Assembly (NCBI GenBank): GCA_036502965.1 | Contig: DASXXT010000309.1 | Location: 1 to 13,379 of the forward strand | Reading direction: 5' to 3' | Source of the DNA: Roseiarcus sp036502965 | GTDB taxonomy: Bacteria; Pseudomonadota; Alphaproteobacteria; Rhizobiales; Beijerinckiaceae | DNA: 13,379 nucleotides | Part shown: positions 7,187-13,140 of the stretch, piece by piece | Layout of the letters: each line of letters opens with the position of its first letter | Numbering within the stretch: the stretch's first letter is position 1 | Program-made: the position numbers and the translations under genes | Notes under the pieces: generated by a model | What the model saw: only the letters and a program-made list of their open reading frames with translations | Databases searched by the model: none | Told to the model about the DNA's origin: nothing

Positions 7187-7224
7187 CACGTGGATGGCCG
7201 GGCCAAGCCTCGCCATGACGATGG
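7187..7224 (-). repeat. REP-like palindromic element, unit B (inverted)
   Basis: CGTGGATGGCCGGGCCAAGC followed by CTCGCCATGACGATGG is the same family as the unit at 7042 but in reverse orientation and with a decayed inner stem (GGCCGGGCCAAGCCTCGCC). Two such units facing each other about 90 bases apart form a composite like the bacterial interspersed mosaic elements. Confidence 0.65.
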
Positions 7225-7347
7225 ACCGTCCGACCCGCGCCCGTAAAAGGACCGATCAACAGCTAACGCGACAAAAGCCAAAAAGTCGCCAGAGCTTTTT
7301 CGCGATGAAAGGGAGGGACTTCCTGGCGAGCCTGAGGCGGTCACGCG

Positions 7348-7389
7348 GGCGCCGGCATAGAGCAAGAGATCCGCGTCAATAAGGATCAC
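7348..7389 (-). pseudogene. Possible 5' remnant of a PIN-domain (VapC-type) toxin gene
   Basis: A GTG at 7389 opens a frame reading (M)ILIDADLLLYAGA. This closely matches the first beta-strand of VapC-family PIN nucleases (typically MILIDANLLLYA), including the first catalytic Asp at residue 5. After about 14 residues the similarity stops: the rest of the 86-codon frame (GSPGSPSLSSRKSS and on) is low in PIN features and runs into the REP-like elements. No antitoxin gene is recognisable beside it. A chance match cannot be excluded, because only a dozen residues agree. Confidence 0.3.
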
Positions 7390-7446
7390 AGATGAAGCGA
7401 GCCTTCCGCCCGCCGCACTCCCAAGTGTCGGAGAGGATCCCGCCGC

Positions 7447-8325
7447 TCAATCCGCCCGCGCCTCTCCCCCCGCGTCGGCCTGTGCGAGGCGCGGGCCATC
7501 CATGGGCGGCGCATGTCGATGAAACGCCGCCTGCCGAGGCGCGACTGCACGGTTCAGATGAAGACCGAAGCCGACCCCCGGATCGCCGAGTTCCGGACGA
7601 AGACAGCAACTCGGGATCAGATAGTCTCCGCCATTCTGCCGCCGATAGGGGATGGGGGCGGTCGTCGCGAGCACTCGCATACGCTCTTGAAGCTGCGAAG
7701 CGATGTCGTCAAACCCAGCCTTGTCGAGCTTGTCCACCCGATAGGCGACGAACGGCGGCAGGACATCGAAGCCGGGATAGTAGAGAATCCCGTGATTGAT
7801 CGGGAACAGCAGGTCGTCGATCGGGCCGTTGATCCCCCGCGCGGAATAATGCTCTTTCCAACCGCCCGTTGTCACGATCAGCATCGCGCGTCTGCCGGCG
7901 AATGTCCCCTCGCCGAAACGGTCTCCCCAATGCTTGTCGCTGTGTTCGCCGACGCCATAGGCAAAGCCATAGGCGTAGACGCGATCGACCCAGCCCTTGA
8001 GGATCGCCGGCATCGAATACCACCAGAGCGGAAACTGAAGGATGAGCGCATCGGCCCACAGCAGCTTCTCCTGCTCGACCCTCACGTCCTCGGTGAGCGC
8101 CTGAGCCGCGAAGGCCTGGCCGGAAGCCGAAGCAACCTTCAAACGGGCGTCCGGAGCGAGCGATGGGAAGTCCGGCCGACCGACCTCCGATTTCCAGCGC
8201 ATGGCGTAGAGGTCGGAAACCCACACTTCGTGGCCTTCGGCTTCCAGTTCGCGGATCGCGACATCGCGCAGCGACGCCGCAAGGGATTGGGGTTCGGGGT
8301 GAGCGAAAACGAGGAGCACGTTCAT
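7447..8325 (-). CDS. NAD(P)H-dependent oxidoreductase, flavodoxin-like fold
   Basis: The protein belongs to the NQO/MdaB-type flavodoxin-fold family, which reduces quinones or other electrophiles with NAD(P)H and bound FAD or FMN in the cytoplasm. The N-terminal phosphate-binding loop is FAHPEPQSLAASL (residues 7-19); the central family signature is FPLWWYSMPAILKGWVDRV (98-116); TTGGWKEHY is at 152-160; and NGGDYLIP (231-238) closes the typical domain. Start was set at the ATG at 8325, where MNVLLVFAHPEP matches family N-termini, although the frame is open 18 codons further upstream. At 292 residues it exceeds the usual 250-260: the last 35 or so (after GFGLHL) look non-homologous and Pro/Arg-rich, as if an ancestral stop had been lost. 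It is divergent from a LysR gene, its likely regulator. Confidence 0.9.
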   Translation of the reverse strand: MNVLLVFAHPEPQSLAASLRDVAIRELEAEGHEVWVSDLYAMRWKSEVGRPDFPSLAPDARLKVASASGQAFAAQALTEDVRVEQEKLLWADALILQFPLWWYSMPAILKGWVDRVYAYGFAYGVGEHSDKHWGDRFGEGTFAGRRAMLIVTTGGWKEHYSARGINGPIDDLLFPINHGILYYPGFDVLPPFVAYRVDKLDKAGFDDIASQLQERMRVLATTAPIPYRRQNGGDYLIPSCCLRPELGDPGVGFGLHLNRAVAPRQAAFHRHAPPMDGPRLAQADAGGEARAD

Positions 8326-8381
8326 GGGCCAGCGCCTGCCTGTGGAGATTGTCGAAGCCCAAGCTAGGCCGCACCACATTC

Positions 8382-8399
8382 ATGCGCTACATAGCGCAT
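8382..8399. promoter_or_regulatory. Palindrome between the oxidoreductase and LysR genes, probable operator
   Basis: ATGCGCT-ACAT-AGCGCAT has perfect 7-base arms and sits in the 96-base divergent intergenic region, 22 bases before the LysR start and 56 before the oxidoreductase start. It does not fit a strict T-N11-A LysR box, but LysR proteins recognise interrupted dyads in just this position. It is the best candidate for the binding site of the adjacent regulator. Confidence 0.55.
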
Positions 8400-8421
8400 A
8401 TGGATATGATAATGCCGATGA

Positions 8422-9345
8422 ATGGATAGATCAGACGTCACGCTCGACCGCATCCGCACCTTTGTCCGCGTTGCGGAGCGTGCGAACCTTTCGGCTGTCG
8501 CGCGCGACCTCAATGTCGGCCAGTCGAGCATAACGCGGCATTTGCGCGAGCTTGAGGAAGCCTTGGGCGTGGCGCTTCTGAGCCGGACGACGCGCCGCGT
8601 CACGCTGACTGAAGAAGGCAGCCGCTACTACGCCAATGTCGTCCAGATCCTACGCCTGATTGAGCAGGCGAGCGATGAAGCGCGGAGCGCGCGCGGCGCC
8701 ACCGCCGGGACGGTTCGCATATCCTGCACGGCGGCGCTCGGCGTTCGGCACGTCGGCCGCTTGATTTTTGCCTTTCAGGATCTCTATCCCGACATAGCGG
8801 TCGATCTCAGCTTGACCGATGAGCGCATCGATCTCGTTCGGGAGGGCATGGATATTGCGGTGCGCCTTGGTCCGCTTGCCGACAGCTCCATGAAAGCACG
8901 GGCGCTCGGCCTGAGCCGGCGCGTCCTCGTCGCCTCCCCCGGCTATCTGGCGAGGCATGGGCGGCCAACGACGCCCGACGACTTGAGGGGACTTGAAGGC
9001 GTCCGCATGTTGAACATCGCCGGGAGCGAATTGCTCTCGCTGGAGCGGCCGGACGGCGAGCGTCATGTCGCCCCATTCGGCGGACGGCTGCGGGTCGATC
9101 ACGGGCTTGCGGCGCGCGAAGCCCTCGCCGCAGGGCGCGGTTTTGGTCCAGCCCATATCTGGCTGGTGGACGACCTGCTCGCAGAAGGCCGCCTCGAAGT
9201 GATGCTGCCCGACTACTCTCCGCCGCCCGTTCCGCTGACTATGCTGATCGTCCCGGAGCGCTCGGCTGTCGTGCGTGTCCGGCTGCTGGTCGATTTTCTC
9301 GCGGAACGAATCGGCAAGCTCCCTGGTTTTGAAAAGAGAGCATGA
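8422..9345 (+). CDS. LysR family transcriptional regulator, CrgA-like
   Basis: The 307-residue protein has the standard LysR length and two-domain plan. The winged helix-turn-helix spans residues 8-67, with the recognition region SAVARDLNVGQSSITRHLRELE at 24-45 trimmed here to its core: SAVARDLNVGQSSITRHL. A linker helix follows to about 90, then a periplasmic-binding-protein-like effector domain (about 94-298) with VRISCTAALG, VDLSLTDERIDLVREGMDIAVRLG and LLVDFLAERI, most like the CrgA group. The ATG at 8422 gives the expected N-terminus. It is transcribed divergently from the NAD(P)H oxidoreductase gene, the classic arrangement for a LysR regulator and its target; CrgA-type regulators often control quinone or aldehyde-responsive reductases. 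The inducer is unknown. Confidence 0.93.
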   Translation: MDRSDVTLDRIRTFVRVAERANLSAVARDLNVGQSSITRHLRELEEALGVALLSRTTRRVTLTEEGSRYYANVVQILRLIEQASDEARSARGATAGTVRISCTAALGVRHVGRLIFAFQDLYPDIAVDLSLTDERIDLVREGMDIAVRLGPLADSSMKARALGLSRRVLVASPGYLARHGRPTTPDDLRGLEGVRMLNIAGSELLSLERPDGERHVAPFGGRLRVDHGLAAREALAAGRGFGPAHIWLVDDLLAEGRLEVMLPDYSPPPVPLTMLIVPERSAVVRVRLLVDFLAERIGKLPGFEKRA

Positions 9346-9362
9346 GAGCGCTAACGCAGGCC

Positions 9363-9379
9363 AAAAAGCGGCGGCGCTT
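9363..9379 (-). terminator. Possible terminator of the MFS gene
   Basis: On the minus strand AAGCG-CCGC-CGCTT is followed by TTT, about 50 bases past the MFS stop codon, in the 83-base gap between convergent genes. The stem is only 5 bp, so confidence is modest. Confidence 0.35.
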
Positions 9380-9428
9380 CAGAGGGCTGTCGCAGCATAG
9401 CGACGGGCGAGACATAGTTTGGCGGCGG

Positions 9429-10643
9429 TCAGGCGGGCGCGGCTGCCGGAACCTGCTCCTCCCTCGGCAAGGGCCTGAAGGTCAAGGCCATCAGGAAGGC
9501 GCCGATCCCCATCGCCCACGAGCCGACGTACAGCCACGTGTAGCTGGCGAGAGCGTCGTAGATGAGCCCCCCGGCCAGCGGTCCCAGCGCCATGCCGAGG
9601 CTGCCGGCCATCGCCGTGCCGCCAATGACAGTTCCCATCATCCGGAGCGGAAAGTTTTCGCGCGCCAGAACCGCGTAGAGCGGCATGACGCCCGCATAGA
9701 TGAAGCCGAACACGGCTGCGACGGTATAGAATTCGCCGATGCCTCGGGCGAAGACGTAGGCCAGGGCGCCGAACGCCTGCGCAAGCAGGCCGAGGACCAG
9801 AACGCGCTTGGCGCCGAACCGATCGCCAAGGAGTCCGAAGCCGATCCGGCCGCCCATGCCCGCAAGGCCCTCGACGCTGTAGATGGAAACCGCGGCCACG
9901 AGCGGAATCCCGCACGTTTGCGCATAGCTCACCGTATGAAAGATCGGCCCGGAATGGGTTGCGCAGCAGAAGAAATTGGTCGTGACCAGCACGATGAATT
10001 GCGGCGATCGCAACGCCTCGCCGATGGACATGCCAGATTGCGGCCCGCCCTCCGACGCCGCGCTGACCCCGAGCAGCGCCGGCGGGCGGCGTACCAGGAG
10101 CGCCGCCGGAATCATGAGGAGGGCGGCGACCGCGGCGAGGATCTCAAGCGTGATTCGCCAGCTCACAGCCGAAACGAGCCATGCGGCCAAGGGCGCCATG
10201 GTCATGGGCGCCATGCCCATACCCGCCGAGACAAGCGATACCGCAAGGCTGCGATGGGTGTCGAACCAGCCCGTGACGCAGGCCATCATCGGCGCGAAGA
10301 TAGCTGCCGCGCCTCCGCCCACGAGCAACCCGAAGATCAACTGGAATGCGAGAAGCGATGTCGCTTGGGCCGCCAGAGCCAAGCTGACCACCAGGATGAT
10401 CGTCCCGGTCAGGACAATTGCGCGCGGACCGAACCGATCGGAGAGGCTGCCCCAGGCGATGCTGCCGAACGCCATGGCGAGAAAGCCGATGGTCATGGCG
10501 CTCGACACGCCGGTCACGGACCAGCCGGTGTCCCGAGCAATGGGCTGCAGCAGAACGGGCAGCGAGAACATCGATCCGATCGCGACGCAGCCCAGGAGGC
10601 CGCCCGCCGCAACGATCACCCATCGGTAGCGTGATTCGGTCAT
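9429..10643 (-). CDS. MFS transporter
   Basis: The 404-residue protein has about 12 hydrophobic segments in two halves joined by a loop near residues 180-205, as in the major facilitator superfamily. Motif A is seen as GSLSDRFGPR (65-74) and its second-half counterpart as GLLGDRFGAKR. The overall style (SMFSLPVLLQPIARDTGWS at the start) is that of the monocarboxylate/oxalate-formate antiporter-like group, which move organic acids, but the substrate is not determined. The frame is open to an ATG at 10685, but that start would lie upstream of the apparent -35 box, and the hydrophobic domain follows MTESRYRW directly, so ATG 10643 is preferred. It is convergent with the LysR gene and has its own promoter with a TetR-type operator. 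Confidence 0.92.
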   Translation of the reverse strand: MTESRYRWVIVAAGGLLGCVAIGSMFSLPVLLQPIARDTGWSVTGVSSAMTIGFLAMAFGSIAWGSLSDRFGPRAIVLTGTIILVVSLALAAQATSLLAFQLIFGLLVGGGAAAIFAPMMACVTGWFDTHRSLAVSLVSAGMGMAPMTMAPLAAWLVSAVSWRITLEILAAVAALLMIPAALLVRRPPALLGVSAASEGGPQSGMSIGEALRSPQFIVLVTTNFFCCATHSGPIFHTVSYAQTCGIPLVAAVSIYSVEGLAGMGGRIGFGLLGDRFGAKRVLVLGLLAQAFGALAYVFARGIGEFYTVAAVFGFIYAGVMPLYAVLARENFPLRMMGTVIGGTAMAGSLGMALGPLAGGLIYDALASYTWLYVGSWAMGIGAFLMALTFRPLPREEQVPAAAPA

Positions 10644-10646
10644 TCG

Positions 10647-10678
10647 GTAGCATACCAACTGGTCGGTATTTCTGTCAA
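10647..10678 (-). promoter_or_regulatory. Sigma-70 promoter of the MFS gene, probably leaderless
   Basis: On the minus strand a perfect TTGACA (10678-10673) is followed after about 18 bases by a TATGCT -10 box ending about 5 bases before ATG 10643. A start site 6-7 bases after the -10 would fall on the A of the ATG, giving an mRNA without a leader. No Shine-Dalgarno is present between the -10 and the ATG. Confidence 0.6.
10652..10669. promoter_or_regulatory. TetR-type operator in the MFS promoter
   Basis: ATACCGACCAGTTGGTAT (minus-strand reading) equals its own complement at 14 of 18 positions, with perfect outer ATACC/GGTAT arms. It occupies the -35/-10 spacer and part of the -10, so a bound repressor would block RNA polymerase. 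The ACCGACC-GGT form is typical of TetR-family operators controlling efflux and catabolic genes. No TetR gene is encoded in this window. Confidence 0.55.
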
Positions 10679-10698
10679 TGCCCATTGCCAGGCGCCGG

Positions 10699-10717
10699 AG
10701 CGCGTTGGCGACGCGCT
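10699..10717. repeat. Inverted repeat AGCGCGT-N5-ACGCGCT
   Basis: Perfect 7-base arms around TGGCG, about 20 bases upstream of the MFS -35 box. Position and symmetry suit an activator or second-repressor site, but it could equally be an unrelated hairpin. Confidence 0.35.
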
Positions 10718-10911
10718 ATGCCATTCCCCGCGATTGCGCTCGACCCCAACCCATGTCCGGGCTTACAGGCAGCACCGGGAACGCGACGGAGAGATAAGCC
10801 ACACAACATCCTCTGTAGGAACCGGAAACGGGAAAGTGGAGGCGGCCGGCACCAGCTCCTAGGTCCTCTCCTTTGGCAACCCGCTATTTTATTATCGTGG
10901 GGTCTCCTTCT

Positions 10912-10937
10912 GGAACTTTTTGGCATTCTGCTCGGTT
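10912..10937 (+). promoter_or_regulatory. EcfG-type (general stress response) promoter
   Basis: GGAAC at 10912-10916, 17 bases, then GGTT at 10934-10937. The alphaproteobacterial general-stress sigma factor EcfG recognises GGAAC-N16/17-CGTT, so the -35 is perfect and the -10 differs at one base. Transcription would begin near 10943, leaving a leader of about 28 bases with a GGAGGAG ribosome-binding site before GTG 10971. Confidence 0.5.
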
Positions 10938-10970
10938 GCTGTGTTCATCACAACTCGGAGGAGACTGTCC

Positions 10971-11233
10971 GTGCACAAATTCGCACTCACTATAGCCGCC
11001 ACGGCTCTCTTTGCCCTACCCGCGTCCGCATTTTCACAGACTTTCGAGATTGGACCGGGAGGTGTCCAAATAGACCCTGGCGATGGCTACCACCACCGCC
11101 ACCATGGCTACGAGTATAGCCGGGGTTATGGAGGCCAATGTAGGGAATTGCGGCTCGCTTGCCTCCACAAGGAGGAGCTCGGCGAACAAGGCCAAGGTAA
11201 TGCGAACGTTATCGCAGTATGTGCGGTCGATAG
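10971..11233 (+). pseudogene. Small secreted protein, frameshifted near the C-terminus
   Basis: GTG at 10971 follows GGAGGAG by 8 bases. The product begins with a Sec signal peptide (KFALTIAATALFALPASAFSQ), then a mature segment TFEIGPGGVQIDPGDG, a His-rich stretch (YHHRHHGYEY) and CRELRLACLHKEELGEQGQGN. This pattern matches a family of small periplasmic proteins common in Hyphomicrobiales that normally ends GNCxxYRxxCG. Here the frame after GGT at 11196 reads NANVIAVC and runs on as unrelated sequence to a stop at 11370-11372, overlapping the end of the cytochrome gene. Adding one base near 11200 restores NCERYRSMCGR and a stop at 11231-11233. So a one-base deletion, real or a sequencing error, has replaced the last dozen residues by about 57 random ones. 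Function of the family is unknown; the upstream promoter suggests stress induction. Confidence 0.75.
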
Positions 11234-11322
11234 TAGTTCGCCTTGCTCTTGTCCCGCTCGTTGTCAGACATCTCGGTCGTCTCCCAAGACTGAAACTCAC
11301 GTTCGGTTCCTGTGGGAATGGG

Positions 11323-11351
11323 ACTCTCACCGATTTCTGACCGGCGAGAGT
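11323..11351. terminator. Hairpin between convergent genes
   Basis: ACTCTC (11323-11328) pairs with GAGAGT (11346-11351), with an inner CCG/CGG extension. It lies 5 bases beyond the cytochrome b561 stop on the minus strand. No T-run follows on either strand, so it is a tentative terminator or mRNA 3' stabiliser. Confidence 0.3.
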
Positions 11352-11355
11352 GGCG

Positions 11356-11976
11356 CTACCTGGATTGAATAGGTCCCGGCGCTTTGGGCCCCGGCGCCGG
11401 CGCGACCTCGTCATGTGTCAATGCGGGTCCCATCGAATCGAAAACGCCATCCCGCCGGATCAGCGCGTGGAACAGCGCCGCGGCGAGGTGCATCAGGACC
11501 AGCGCGAAAAACAGGAAGGCGAGATAGAAATGCGCGTTCCATAGCGCCGTATGCAGGCTGGGGTTCAGCGGCAGGATCTGCGGAAGCCAGACGCCCGGCC
11601 ACAACACCACCGGATACGCGGCGGCGGACAGGAACCCCCAGCCGATGAGCGGCATCGCGATCATGAGCGCATAGAGCGCGTAATGCGAGAGATACGCCGC
11701 GAGCTTCATGGGTTCCGGCAGATCCATGGGCAGGGGCGGGGCGCCGTAGCGCAAGCGCACAACGAGACGGATGAGCGCGAGGATCAGGATTAGAATCCCG
11801 AGCGGCTTGTGAATGTTGACGAGCGTCAGGTACTCCGGCGCAACCGTGGAGGCCATGCCGACGCCGATGAACAGCATTGCGAGGATGCAGACCGCCATGA
11901 TCCAGTGCAGCGTTCGCTGCAACGGGTTGAAGCGTCGAATGATCATCACTGGACGGATCCGTTGAACGTTCGTCAT
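11356..11976 (-). CDS. Cytochrome b561 family protein
   Basis: The 206-residue integral membrane protein has four transmembrane segments (about 22-42, 55-75, 94-116 and 146-170), the b561/prokaryotic CybB layout. Candidate heme-b ligands are His24 (RTLHWIMA), His56 (VNIHKPLG), His149 (WNAHFYLAF) and His163 (LMHLAAALFH). Such proteins pass electrons across or within the inner membrane, often from ubiquinol to a periplasmic partner. The ATG overlaps the stop of the catalase-like gene (ATGA), so the two are translationally coupled and probably form a complex or electron-transfer pair: a quinol-linked electron supply for the anchored peroxidase is a reasonable inference. The C-terminal tail (VAPAPGPKAPGP) is disordered. 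It is the last gene of its operon. Confidence 0.92.
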   Translation of the reverse strand: MTNVQRIRPVMIIRRFNPLQRTLHWIMAVCILAMLFIGVGMASTVAPEYLTLVNIHKPLGILILILALIRLVVRLRYGAPPLPMDLPEPMKLAAYLSHYALYALMIAMPLIGWGFLSAAAYPVVLWPGVWLPQILPLNPSLHTALWNAHFYLAFLFFALVLMHLAAALFHALIRRDGVFDSMGPALTHDEVAPAPGPKAPGPIQSR

Positions 11977-13052
11977 TGGGCCGCTCCCGTGGCGGTTCGC
12001 GGATAGTCCTTCTCCTCGGCCGTACGGCGGTCATAGGAGACCCTGTATGCCGACGAGCGGGCTGCGGGGAACGGATCGTCCGACGTCCGTATGCCGTTCG
12101 GCAGGACGGCGGGATCGAAATTGATGTCGCGGCATGGGCCGACCGCCTCGGCTTCGATCTGCTGCACGATAAGCGAGCCAACCTCGACGCTGCGACGGTC
12201 TTCCGGCCACGCCTTGCTGGGGTCCGCGGTCTGATCCCCGGCGTTGGCGACAATGACCCGCATCGTCCAACGCAGCGGGCCGTTCTTGATGCGGTCCGTA
12301 ATCTCAGTTTCGAGGAAGTTGGGCCCTCGCTTCGCGAGCTCGTCGGGCGGGATCGGGACTGGCTGCGCGGTGGGCGCCAGCGACCAGCGCACCGCGTGGT
12401 CGTTTCCGGAGCCGTCGGTGAAGATGAAGCTGTTGAGGCTGTTGTAAGGCTCCTCGGCGTAGCTGCCCGTCCACGGAGCGCTTTTGGCCCAGCCGCCGAA
12501 TGCTGCGAACTCGGGATGGGCGCCGGCGAACTTCGCCATCGCGTCGGGCTCCTTGCTCGCGGAGGCGATCTGGAGGCCGCGGAAAGCCTCCGGCGTCGCC
12601 ACAGGAAAGAACGGCGGGTCGATCATCGCCATCCGCCATTCCTGTCCGTCCGGGGTGGAGATCATGAGCCCTAAGCCCCGCACGCGCACCTTGGCGTCCT
12701 CGGCGTTCGGGTCCGCCACAGCCAAATTGAAGCGTCCGATTACGGGATACTGACCTTTAGCGAACACCTGAGCGCGCGACAGCTCCGATCCTGAGCCGTT
12801 CGCCTCAAACACGCCCGCGAAGCAAATTCCCTTGGAGTGATTGCGTCGGTGGCCGAGCGGGGGACCTGATGGCCCAGCGAAGCCCTCAACAAGCGCCTGC
12901 GGCGTCAGGCGCTCCGGCGAGAACCAGCCGGCTGTGTAGGCGAAGGCTGCGGCGGCGACGGCGACCACGGCAACAATCAGCGCGAGCGATCCAATTGCAT
13001 TACGCGGAGTCGGTTGGGACGCTTCGGGCAATGTCCGTTCTCCGTCTGACAA
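11973..13052 (-). CDS. Membrane-anchored catalase-related peroxidase (SrpA-like)
   Basis: The 359-residue protein is a mini-catalase: a catalase core without the usual extra domains. A single transmembrane segment (about 19-40) puts the heme domain in the periplasm. The distal His is His72 in GHRRNHSKG, and the proximal heme ligand is Tyr336 in RSSAYRVSYDRR, with Arg332 four residues before it as in the catalase RxxxY motif. GRFNLAVADPNAED (about 106-119) and FPVATPEAF (149-157) are family signatures. At the place of the catalase distal Asn the sequence reads MAMIDPPFF, so that Asn seems absent. Known relatives have peroxidase rather than strong catalase activity. The frame opens with TTG at 13052 after an in-frame TAG; TTG 13031 has a better GGAG site upstream and may be the true start (352 residues). 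It is coupled to cytochrome b561. Confidence 0.92.
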   Translation of the reverse strand: MSDGERTLPEASQPTPRNAIGSLALIVAVVAVAAAAFAYTAGWFSPERLTPQALVEGFAGPSGPPLGHRRNHSKGICFAGVFEANGSGSELSRAQVFAKGQYPVIGRFNLAVADPNAEDAKVRVRGLGLMISTPDGQEWRMAMIDPPFFPVATPEAFRGLQIASASKEPDAMAKFAGAHPEFAAFGGWAKSAPWTGSYAEEPYNSLNSFIFTDGSGNDHAVRWSLAPTAQPVPIPPDELAKRGPNFLETEITDRIKNGPLRWTMRVIVANAGDQTADPSKAWPEDRRSVEVGSLIVQQIEAEAVGPCRDINFDPAVLPNGIRTSDDPFPAARSSAYRVSYDRRTAEEKDYPRTATGAAQ

Positions 13053-13140
13053 TTTCGAACAAGTCTAGCACAAAAGGCCGGGCGAAAGACATTGCAACAC
13101 GATCGGCAAGCCACGTTGTCTCGGCGACGGTAAAGCGTAT

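Larger units (their letters stand above)
6924..7446. other. Repeat-bearing gap of about 520 bases
   Basis: Apart from the promoter at its left end, this gap holds two REP-like units in opposite orientation (7042-7097 and 7187-7224), a TGTCGA-ATT-TCGACA inverted repeat between them (7165-7179), and a short open frame on the minus strand whose first residues resemble a PIN toxin. No intact gene is supported. Confidence 0.6.
10644..10970. other. Divergent gap of 327 bases between the MFS and secreted-protein genes
   Basis: It holds the MFS promoter and operator at its left end and an EcfG-type promoter at its right end. Between them is a strong inverted repeat at 10699-10717. The remaining sequence, about 10720-10910, shows no gene or recognisable RNA. 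Confidence 0.6.

Noticed and set aside
6981..7259. A 92-codon minus-strand frame containing DGRDKPGHDD
   Set aside because: This peptide is the well-known false translation of the rhizobial palindromic repeat.
9342..10634. A 430-codon plus-strand frame opposite the MFS gene
   Set aside because: The translation is Arg/Asp/Gly/His-rich without any domain, as expected for the antisense of a GC-rich membrane-protein gene; the minus strand encodes a clear 12-segment transporter.
10921..10940. A sigma-54 promoter suggested by TGGCAT and TTGC
   Set aside because: The distance between GG and GC is 14 bases rather than the required 10.
11034..11414. A minus-strand frame with a hydrophobic C-terminus opposite the small secreted protein
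   Set aside because: The hydrophobicity is the antisense of the His-rich and Gly-rich segment; the plus strand has the start signal, signal peptide and family pattern.
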